A stretch of 5,708 nucleotides of DNA from an uncultured Gammaproteobacteria bacterium (lineage in GTDB: Bacteria > Pseudomonadota > Gammaproteobacteria > Ga0077536): positions 1-5,708 of the forward strand of contig CAIPNE010000581.1 of NCBI GenBank assembly GCA_903866355.1. The letters run 5' to 3'. Positions 1 through 5,708 of the stretch are shown piece by piece. The stretch's first letter is position 1. Each line of letters opens with the position of its first letter. The translations under genes and the position numbers were made by a program. The notes under the pieces are model-generated. The model worked only from the letters and a program-made list of their open reading frames with translations, ran no database searches and was not told the DNA's origin.

Positions 1-797
1 GGCACCGGCGGCAAAATAAGCTCATCCACCGATTTGCCGCGTGTAATCGGGCCCGGATCACGCCCCACCAACACCGCGAGGGCATTCTCAAGCTGCCCAA
101 TCTGGGTTTCGATGACGGGAATCTGCGCCGCCGCCGTCTCGTACTGAGACTGGGCCTGAGCCACATTCATTTGTGATACTTGGCCGTACTGGTACTGCAG
201 CGTGAACAAGGCGACCGAATCTTTATAGGTGCCCAGCGTGCGCTTGGCGACCACCAATTGCGCATCTAGACCGCACAGCTGCAAATAGCTGTCGGCAATC
301 GTTGCCACCAGCGATAACACCACGCCGCGCCGTGCCTCGTCGCTCGCCAGCACGTTGGCGAAAGCCGATTCAGACTGGCGTCGGATACGGCCCCAGAGAT
401 CGAGCTCCCAACTGGCCGACAGCGTCGCGTTGTAAACGGTAGTGGGCATCGCGCCATGCTGGCCTTGGCCGCTCACACCGTAGCCGGGCTGCGGGAATAA
501 CTGGGAACGCGTTTGCAACAGCACGGCAGACAGGTTGTCGACGTTGGTCGCCGCGATGGCAATGTCGCTATTGTGGGCCAGCCCCTCGAGGATCAGCTGG
601 TCGAGGACCGGATCTTTAAACTGGTTCCACCACGTGGTGTCCGCCGTGGCGGCAGCCGCAGCGGTTTCGTGTGCGAAGGCTGCCGGCGCCGTCACCGCGG
701 GGCGCTCGTAGTTGGGGCCCATCATGCAGCCACCGCTGAGCGCTATCGCACAAGCAGCCAGCGCGAATTTTGAAAATTGGCGGCAAGGACGGATCAT
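1..797 (-). CDS. RND efflux outer-membrane factor lipoprotein, NodT/OprM type, 3' end outside window
   Basis: Outer-membrane channel of the tripartite pump, expected to form a trimeric beta-barrel and periplasmic alpha-barrel that accept substrate from the adaptor/pump. The frame is open from ATG at 797 to the left edge: 265 codons plus two bases. The family is usually about 450-500 residues, so roughly 200 are missing. Seen: a signal peptide (residues 1-23, hydrophobic from about F11), Cys24 followed by MMGPNYERP, which is the usual start of mature NodT-family channels, then WWNQFKDPVLDQLI (56-69) opening the first OEP helical repeat, and the hallmark WELDLWGR at 130-137. GQVSQMNVAQAQ at 205-216 matches the periplasmic tip turn. 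Oddities: Cys175 sits where relatives commonly have Arg (QLRAL-like), and the lipobox is LSGGC, with Ser rather than Leu at -3. No Shine-Dalgarno precedes the ATG. An in-frame TTG at 815 with GGCGG eight bases upstream is an alternative start, adding six residues. Family is certain; substrate is unknown. Confidence 0.93.
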   Translation of the reverse strand, partial: MIRPCRQFSKFALAACAIALSGGCMMGPNYERPAVTAPAAFAHETAAAAATADTTWWNQFKDPVLDQLILEGLAHNSDIAIAATNVDNLSAVLLQTRSQLFPQPGYGVSGQGQHGAMPTTVYNATLSASWELDLWGRIRRQSESAFANVLASDEARRGVVLSLVATIADSYLQLCGLDAQLVVAKRTLGTYKDSVALFTLQYQYGQVSQMNVAQAQSQYETAAAQIPVIETQIGQLENALAVLVGRDPGPITRGKSVDELILPPV

Positions 798-936
798 TGG
801 GGGGGCAGTCGGCAAATAGAAGACCGCCGCGAGCCAGCGTTAGCCACAGAGCCCAGAATCCACGGGTTAGCGCGCCGGTCCAAGCCCCGTAGAACCCAAT
901 CGGCCGGGCGGTTCACTGCAAGCGGTGCACACGACC
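798..936 (-). other. Intergenic gap between pump and channel genes
   Basis: There are 139 bases between the pump stop codon and the channel ATG, long for adjacent genes of one operon. Read on the minus strand I find no rho-independent terminator (no strong stem followed by a T-run) and no convincing promoter. The best -35/-10 pair is poor: TTGGAC, 17 bases, GATTCT. A run of seven C (799-805 on the complementary strand) ends one base before the ATG. Co-transcription with the pump is the simplest reading, but a weak internal promoter cannot be excluded. Confidence 0.5.
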
Positions 937-3900
937 TCATGGCGCCGCCGCCTCATGGGCCGCAGCCTTAAGTTTTGCCGCCTGGTCTTTGGCTTCGGCT
1001 TTGGCTTTACGGCGTTCGGCAAGTTGGTCGAAAACATAGAACAACAACGGCACGTAAAGCATTGCCAAGGTGGTCTCCGCAAGCATGCCGCCCATGATGC
1101 CGGTGCCGATTGAGTGCCGCGCGTTGGCGCCTGCGCCCACAGCAATGGCCAGCGGCAGACAGCCCACAGCGAAAGCGAGGGAGGTCATGATAATCGGGCG
1201 TAGCCGTTGCTCACCGGCCAGCACCGTGGCCTCCATGATGGTCTTGCCCTGCTTCCGAAAATCTACCGCCGCGGACACCCGCAACACGGCATTCTTGGCG
1301 CCAAGGCCTATCAATACCAGTAGGCCGATTTGGAAATAGACGTCGTTTTCGAGCCCGCGAATGTAGTTGGTCAGGAGCGCGCCCAGCACCCCGAACGGAA
1401 TGGCCGTCATCACCGCGCCCGGCAGCGTCCAAGATTCGTACTGCGCCGCCAACACCATGAAAACGATCAGCATGCCAAAAGCAAAAGCGATAGTTGAGGT
1501 GCCGCCGGACTGCTTCTCCTCGTAAGCCACACCCGACCAAGCAAACGTATACCCCGCCGGCAGATCGGCAGCCAATTCCTCCATGGCCGCAATGGCCTGA
1601 CCCGAGCTATAGCCCGGCGCCGCGCCACCGATGATTTCGGCGGCCGGGAAACCATTGAAGTGAGGCACCATATCGGGTCCCGTGGTCCATTCCGTAGTGA
1701 CCACCGCGGATAACGGCACCATTTTTTTATCGGCAGAACGTGTGTACAAGCGCGTGAGGTCTGCCGGTTCGCGGCGAAACGCTGCGTCGGACTGCACTAT
1801 CACCCACCAAGTTTGGCTGTATTCGCTGAACTGACTCACGTTGAGCGAGCCAAACTGGGCCTGAATGGCGGTATAGACGTCTGGCACCGCCACCCCGAGC
1901 AACGTGGCCTTGTCGCGATCGACCACTGCGCGCAGTTGTTGCGTGTTGGCATTGAAAGTTGAACGCAGCGGCGCCAGCTCTGGGCGTTTGCTGGCCCTGG
2001 CGATAAACGCTTTGGTTTGCACGTCGAGGGCAGCTGGGCTACCCGCGGTGGTGTCTTGAATCCAGAACTCAAACCCACCGGTCGTGCCAATGCCGGGAAT
2101 CGCCGGTGGCGCGATGGGCAGTACGATCGCTTCTTCAATGTGCCGCGCCTGACTAAAAAACTCCTTGAGGATAGCGCGGGTGTTTTGGGTCTTTGCGCTG
2201 TCTATCGTCGCGTAGCGTTCCTCAAAATCTTTGAAGGTCAGGAAGAACGTGGCCGCGTTGGTCTTCAGAGCACTGTCGAGCAGGCTGTAGCCCGTGATCA
2301 TCGTCCGTTTTTCGATGCCCGGGACAGTGGACAAAATGGCATCGACGCGATCCGCGACGGCCTGCGTACGATCCAAGCTAGCGGCCTGCGGCATGATAAT
2401 GGCCACCATCGCGTAGCCCTGATCTTCCTGCGGCACAAAACTGGTCGGCAGAATCTGGAACAAATGCCAAATGCCCACCAGAAACACCACCAGCAGCACG
2501 AAGGCTACCGCCATCCGCTTAATAACCAGCTCCACCGCGTGGCCGAAGGCTAGTGTCAGAGCCTCCACCCGGCGATTAAACCACGCAAAAAACCCTTTTT
2601 GGGGTGGTGGCGTGTGCTTGAGCAGCAACGCGCACATGGCCGGCGTGAGGGTCAGCGCAATGAAGCCCGAGACCGACACCGAGATGACAATCGTGACCGC
2701 GAATTGCTTGTACAACTGCCCCGTAGTGCCGGGCAGCAGCGCCGCTGGAATGAACACCGAGACCATTACCAACACCACCGCCACCAACGAACTCCCAATC
2801 TCCTGCATCGCCCGAATGGTGGCGTCCTTCGGTGAAAGATGGTGCTGATGCATGATGCGTTCGACGTTCTCCACGACGACGATCGCATCGTCGACGACCA
2901 TCCCGATGGCGAGGATCAGGCCAAACAGCGTTAAAAGGTTGATGGAAAACCCGAGCATCAACATGCCGGAGAACGTGGCCACCAGCGCCACCACGATCGC
3001 CACGGTGCAAATCAGCGTGGTGCGCAGGCTCTGCAAAAACAGATACACCACCATCACCACCAGCACCATGGCTTCCAGTAGCGTCTTGATAACTTCTTCA
3101 ATCGACATGCGCACGAAATCGTTGGTATCGAGCGCCACGTCGTAATCCATACCCACAGGGAAGCGCGTTTTCATGTCCGCCAGCGCCTTACGCACCGCGT
3201 CGGAGACGACCAGTCCGTTAGCGCCCGCCTGCTGATAGATGGCGATGAAGGTACTGGGCTTGTTATTTAATTTACTGTCGACAACGTATTGGCTACGGCC
3301 AATTTCGGCGCGCGCCACATCACCCACGCGCACCAGAGCACTGCCATCTTGGTTCGCGCGCAGGATGATGTTTTCGTACTGTTTGGGTTCGGTGAACTGG
3401 CTCTGTGTCACCACCGGGAAAGTGAGTTCGTTCGGGCCACTACTGGGTTCTTGGCCAATCTGCCCTGCGCCAAATAGCGAATTTTGTTCGCTGATGGCGT
3501 TTGCAATGTCGGTCGTGGTGATGCCCAGCGAGGCCATGCGGTCTGGCTGCATCCAGATGCGCATCGCTTGATTAGGCACGCCCATGATCGTCGCCTGTCC
3601 AGCGCCCGGCACCCGTTTAATGGCGTCGAGCACATACACGTTGGCGTAGTTAGCAACGTAATCGGCGCTGTAGCGCTCGCTATCACCGGTCACGGCCAGC
3701 AGCATCATGATGGTGGAGGATTTCTTCTGTACCGACACGCCTTGTTGGGTCACCGCCTTGGGCAGTTGGGGTGCGGCAAGGTTGACCCGGTTTTGCACCT
3801 GCACCTGCGCGATGTCGGGGTCGGTACCCAGCGAGAAATAGACCACCAAGTTCAACTGGCCCGTGGCCGAACTGGTGGAGGTCATATAGATCATGTTGTC

Positions 3901-4119
3901 GACGCCGTTGATCTGGGCCTCGATAGGCCCGGCCACGGCATCGGCCAGCGTCTTCGCGTCGGCCCCGGGATAGGTTGCCGAAACGGTCACCTGCACAGGG
4001 GTAATGGCGGGGTACTGCTGCACCGGCAGCACGAGCAAGGACACCAGTCCGGCAACCACTAGCAACAACGCGAGAATGGTGGCGAAAATCGGCCGATCAA
4101 TAAAAAAGCGCGAGAACAT
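937..4119 (-). CDS. RND multidrug efflux transporter, HAE1 family (AcrB/MexB-like inner-membrane pump)
   Basis: Inner-membrane proton/drug antiporter that works as a trimer and passes substrate from periplasm or membrane to the outer-membrane channel. Length 1060 is normal for the family. It starts with the typical MFSRFFIDRP. TM1 is about 10-32, followed by the first porter/docking loop to about 340. TM2-TM6 span about 342-500, the amphipathic linker follows, TM7 is about 538-557, the second periplasmic loop runs to about 872, and TM8-TM12 span about 873-1030. Proton-relay residues seen: D410 and D411 in GMVVDDAIVVVENVE, K942 in GAKNAVL, R972 and T979 in the QRLRPIIMTS stretch. These match AcrB D407, D408, K940, R971 and T978. 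Unlike AcrB, TM10 has R947 and S949 (AcrB Ile945, Glu947), and the switch loop near 610-623 lacks the GFGF phenylalanines. The tail is a cytoplasmic Ala/Lys-rich segment. A 6-bp hairpin lies five bases before the ATG. The family is certain; substrate range cannot be read from sequence. Confidence 0.97.
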   Translation of the reverse strand: MFSRFFIDRPIFATILALLLVVAGLVSLLVLPVQQYPAITPVQVTVSATYPGADAKTLADAVAGPIEAQINGVDNMIYMTSTSSATGQLNLVVYFSLGTDPDIAQVQVQNRVNLAAPQLPKAVTQQGVSVQKKSSTIMMLLAVTGDSERYSADYVANYANVYVLDAIKRVPGAGQATIMGVPNQAMRIWMQPDRMASLGITTTDIANAISEQNSLFGAGQIGQEPSSGPNELTFPVVTQSQFTEPKQYENIILRANQDGSALVRVGDVARAEIGRSQYVVDSKLNNKPSTFIAIYQQAGANGLVVSDAVRKALADMKTRFPVGMDYDVALDTNDFVRMSIEEVIKTLLEAMVLVVMVVYLFLQSLRTTLICTVAIVVALVATFSGMLMLGFSINLLTLFGLILAIGMVVDDAIVVVENVERIMHQHHLSPKDATIRAMQEIGSSLVAVVLVMVSVFIPAALLPGTTGQLYKQFAVTIVISVSVSGFIALTLTPAMCALLLKHTPPPQKGFFAWFNRRVEALTLAFGHAVELVIKRMAVAFVLLVVFLVGIWHLFQILPTSFVPQEDQGYAMVAIIMPQAASLDRTQAVADRVDAILSTVPGIEKRTMITGYSLLDSALKTNAATFFLTFKDFEERYATIDSAKTQNTRAILKEFFSQARHIEEAIVLPIAPPAIPGIGTTGGFEFWIQDTTAGSPAALDVQTKAFIARASKRPELAPLRSTFNANTQQLRAVVDRDKATLLGVAVPDVYTAIQAQFGSLNVSQFSEYSQTWWVIVQSDAAFRREPADLTRLYTRSADKKMVPLSAVVTTEWTTGPDMVPHFNGFPAAEIIGGAAPGYSSGQAIAAMEELAADLPAGYTFAWSGVAYEEKQSGGTSTIAFAFGMLIVFMVLAAQYESWTLPGAVMTAIPFGVLGALLTNYIRGLENDVYFQIGLLVLIGLGAKNAVLRVSAAVDFRKQGKTIMEATVLAGEQRLRPIIMTSLAFAVGCLPLAIAVGAGANARHSIGTGIMGGMLAETTLAMLYVPLLFYVFDQLAERRKAKAEAKDQAAKLKAAAHEAAAP

Positions 4120-4205
4120 TTGGCCGTCAGCGCCTGACGTTGGGGGCGGGCCGCGCGGGGCCCCACAGAGTCAAACGGGCGGCGGGAATTTTTGACGCGG
4201 TCATT
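4120..4205 (-). other. Adaptor-pump intergenic segment, GC-rich and foldable
   Basis: The 86 bases between adaptor stop and pump start hold three inverted repeats: a perfect 6-bp stem next to the pump start (4125-4139), a G/C-only tract (4143-4164) that can form alternative 5-bp stems, and a loose GTCAAA/TTTGAC pair (4170-4175 and 4191-4196, 15-base loop). No T-run follows any of them in the transcribed direction, so none looks like an intrinsic terminator. No strong Shine-Dalgarno is visible before the pump ATG. Confidence 0.55.
4125..4139 (-). promoter_or_regulatory. Hairpin over the pump ribosome-binding region
   Basis: On the transcript strand the sequence is CGTCAG, loop GCG, CTGACG, a perfect 6-bp inverted repeat. 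Its 3' arm ends five bases before the pump ATG, so it lies where a Shine-Dalgarno would be read. The only AGG nearby is inside the hairpin. It might limit pump translation unless ribosomes or a factor open it. The repeat is seen directly; a function is inference, and a short stem like this can occur by chance. Confidence 0.4.
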
Positions 4206-5378
4206 TCAGGAGCCTGCGGCCGGGGCCGCGGCAGCCTTGCTGGCCGCCGGCATCACCTGCACCGTGGCGCCCTGATAAAGCCGCTGCGCACCGTCGACAA
4301 CCACTTTTTCGCCCGCATTTAGCCCGTCGTTGACGAACCAATTATCACGCTGCCACTCGCCCACGATGATGGGCCGAACCTCAGCTTTGCCGGCATCGTC
4401 TATCAACCAAACAAAGTGTCCCTTCGCACCCTGCTGCACCGCTCGCTGGGGCACCAAAATGGCGTTAGGCCGTACGGCGCCCAGCAAGCGCACCCGTACG
4501 TACTGGTTGGGACGCAACTGGCCATCGGGGTTGTCGACCGTCGCGCGCAACAGAAAAGTGCCCGTCTGCGTGTTGTAAGAAGGATTCGCGAAAGTGATTT
4601 TGCCAGTGAACGGGTAAAGGCTGCCGTCAGAGCGCTCAATCTCGACGGTCATGTTGCGGTCTTTCGGCAGACGAATCCGCCCGGCCTTGGTTTCGTTCTC
4701 GAGACGCTGGACTTGGTTTTCCGACAAACTGAAATTAACCCATATGGGGGTAATCACCGAGACCGTGGTCAGTTGGCTGTTCTGCGGGCTGAGGTAGGTA
4801 CCGTCGGTAATCGCAGCGGAACTGGTGATGCCGTCCACCGGTGAAGTGATGGTGGTGTAGGACAAATTAAGACGTGCCGTCTCCAGCTGCGCCTGCGATT
4901 GCGCCACCGCCGCCTCAGACTGCTCGTATTGGCCCTGTGCGTCGTCTAAGTCTTTTTGCGACAACGCGTTCTGTTGCACGAGGGGTTTGGTGCGTTTAAG
5001 GCTCGCGGTGGCGACCTGCAACGCTGCTTGATTACGCTGCACGACCGCCACGGCCGCATCAACCTGCACTTGGAAGGGCTTAGGATCCATCTGGAACAGC
5101 ACTTGGCCAGTCTTGACCACGGCGCCTTCGGTATAGATTCGTTTGTCGAGGAAACCCGACACCCGAGCCTGAATGTTCACCAGTTGCGAACTCTGCGTTT
5201 GCGCCACGTACTCTGCGCTGACCGGTGAGTCGGTCGGTACAACGGTGAGGAGCGTGACCTCCAATGGCACTGTCAGCGGCGTGGGCGGCTTGTTGCCGCA
5301 GCCAGCCAAGGCTGCCACCAGCCCCACCAAGGTGCCAAGGCGGGTCACTGACCAAGTTGGATTACGGAAATTCAGCAT
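4206..5378 (-). CDS. RND efflux periplasmic adaptor (membrane fusion protein), AcrA/MexA-like lipoprotein
   Basis: Periplasmic adaptor linking the RND pump to the outer-membrane channel, 390 residues, close to AcrA/MexA in length. A signal peptide ends in the lipobox LAGC, giving lipidated Cys27. Then come a barrel-sandwich (lipoyl) half around 66-100 (VSGFLDKRIYTEGAVVKTGQ), an alpha-hairpin of about 101-172, the second lipoyl half around 173-205 (ITSPVDGITSSAAITDGTYL), a beta-barrel of about 206-300, and a membrane-proximal domain to about 377 containing NAILVPQRAV. The hairpin tip holds R129, L133 and S140 at the spacing of the AcrA RLS motif (R128, L132, S139), which contacts the channel tip. 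The ATG at 5378 is chosen because it gives a clean signal peptide. The frame stays open upstream to 5591, but that part (71 residues, Arg/Gly/Pro-rich) does not look like protein. GTGGG lies seven bases before the ATG as a weak ribosome site. The C-terminus is an Ala/Lys tail. It is the first gene of the operon. Confidence 0.95.
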   Translation of the reverse strand: MLNFRNPTWSVTRLGTLVGLVAALAGCGNKPPTPLTVPLEVTLLTVVPTDSPVSAEYVAQTQSSQLVNIQARVSGFLDKRIYTEGAVVKTGQVLFQMDPKPFQVQVDAAVAVVQRNQAALQVATASLKRTKPLVQQNALSQKDLDDAQGQYEQSEAAVAQSQAQLETARLNLSYTTITSPVDGITSSAAITDGTYLSPQNSQLTTVSVITPIWVNFSLSENQVQRLENETKAGRIRLPKDRNMTVEIERSDGSLYPFTGKITFANPSYNTQTGTFLLRATVDNPDGQLRPNQYVRVRLLGAVRPNAILVPQRAVQQGAKGHFVWLIDDAGKAEVRPIIVGEWQRDNWFVNDGLNAGEKVVVDGAQRLYQGATVQVMPAASKAAAAPAAGS

Positions 5379-5416
5379 GCGGGGACCCACGAGTTGATCG
5401 TTTACGACCGGCCGAC

Positions 5417-5445
5417 ACCCTAGCAAAATCCTGCGCGAATGAGAA
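5417..5445 (-). promoter_or_regulatory. Candidate promoter for the efflux operon
   Basis: Read on the minus strand: TTCTCA (5445-5440; four of six matches to TTGACA), a 17-base spacer, then TAGGGT (5422-5417), which keeps the three most conserved -10 positions (T1, A2, T6). The -10 is preceded by TGC, giving an extended -10 (TG-N). Predicted transcription would begin near 5410, leaving a leader of about 32 bases before the adaptor ATG. An alternative overlapping pair, TTGCTA/TAAACG with 16 bases between, is weaker. No experiment supports either, and the region is GC-rich, so confidence is low. Confidence 0.35.
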
Positions 5446-5473
5446 CCCGAAGCATTGCGGTTCGCATGCATCA

Positions 5474-5497
5474 AGCGGGCAGCGGGCCTGAGCGGGA
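5474..5497. repeat. Three direct copies of AGCGGG upstream of the promoter candidate
   Basis: AGCGGG occurs at 5474-5479, 5481-5486 and 5491-5496. The first two form a perfect tandem of the 7-mer AGCGGGC, and the third is offset by three more bases. The array lies about 30 bases upstream of the candidate -35, a usual location for an activator site. It may also be ordinary GC-rich sequence. The repeat is seen directly; binding by a regulator is inference. Confidence 0.4.
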
Positions 5498-5708
5498 GGA
5501 CCGCCCGGCAAACTCCCGGTCGACCAAGCAGTGTCATCAGGATAGTCCCGCCCCCACTGCGGCCACCCGCTGCCGGGGCCACGCCACGCAAGTGTTGGGC
5601 GCCGCGGGCCGCGAGACGCTTTGTTCATCAACAGCTCCGGGCCTATAGTCCTAGCAAGGTGCCGCGGCCGGGAGCGTTGGGAAAGACAGTTGAAAAGTCC
5701 GCGCGGCC

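Larger units (their letters stand above)
5379..5708 (-). other. Upstream region of the efflux operon, no convincing gene
   Basis: These 330 bases hold the presumed promoter and control sites. Open frames exist on both strands, but their products are Arg/Pro/Gly-rich with no recognisable motif. The octamer TTGCTAGG occurs twice on the minus strand (5426-5419 and 5657-5650), once inside the promoter candidate. On the plus strand a frame beginning with GTG near 5656 remains open to the right edge; it is only about 17 codons long here and could be the start of a divergent gene or mere chance. A divergent local regulator is common for such operons, but none can be identified in this window. Confidence 0.5.

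Noticed and set aside
798..936. Transcription terminator between pump and channel
   Set aside because: No stem of useful length followed by a T-run was found in the transcribed direction.
2017..2553. Plus-strand open frame of 178 codons inside the pump gene
   Set aside because: It lies fully antisense to the strongly conserved RND coding frame, has no recognisable domain and is explained by GC-rich codon structure on the opposite strand.
3484..4062. Plus-strand open frame of 192 codons, His/Gly-rich
   Set aside because: It is antisense to the N-terminal part of the pump, including TM1 and the porter domain. His/Gly richness is what the complement of such codons gives; there is no ribosome site or motif to support it.
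5379..5591. N-terminal extension of the adaptor by 71 residues from 5591
   Set aside because: It would bury the clear lipoprotein signal peptide in mid-protein, and the added residues are low-complexity Arg/Gly/Pro sequence unlike any adaptor.
5613..5657. Second promoter at TTGCTAGGACTATAGG on the minus strand
   Set aside because: TATAGG is a fair -10, but no -35-like hexamer lies 16-18 bases upstream; the shared TTGCTAGG octamer alone is not enough.
1..5708. CRISPR arrays, tRNA or rRNA genes, insertion sequences, toxin-antitoxin or phage genes
   Set aside because: No regularly spaced repeats, RNA-gene signatures, transposase frames or terminal inverted repeats were seen; nearly all of the window is accounted for by the three efflux genes.

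Overview
This GC-rich window reads as one minus-strand operon for a tripartite RND multidrug-efflux pump of a Gram-negative bacterium. The family signatures (two lipoprotein-type signal peptides, an HAE1-type pump, a NodT/OprM-type outer-membrane channel) point to Pseudomonadota, probably beta or gamma. I cannot name a genus or a specific pump, so gene symbols are left empty.

Layout in transcription order, right to left. Positions 5708-5379 are an upstream region with a plausible but unproven promoter, a short GC-rich triple repeat and no convincing gene. Positions 5378-4206 encode the periplasmic adaptor (membrane fusion protein, 390 residues). Positions 4205-4120 are a short gap with a hairpin just before the next start codon. 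Positions 4119-937 encode the inner-membrane RND proton/drug antiporter (1060 residues, full length). Positions 936-798 are a 139-base gap with no clear signal. Positions 797-1 encode the first 265 residues of the outer-membrane factor, which runs off the left edge. Gene order adaptor, pump, channel matches mexAB-oprM and ttgABC-type operons.

The three products should form one envelope-spanning machine. The pump binds substrate in its periplasmic domain and is driven by proton flow through the D410/D411/K942 network. The adaptor bridges pump and channel, and its hairpin tip carries the R-L-S docking residues (R129, L133, S140). The channel takes substrate across the outer membrane. No regulator gene lies in the window; one may lie beyond the right edge.

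I see no previously undescribed system here. Points worth a second look are local: an arginine and a serine in pump helix TM10 where AcrB has Ile and Glu, a divergent porter switch loop, a hairpin over the pump's ribosome-binding region, and an ambiguous channel start next to a seven-base homopolymer.
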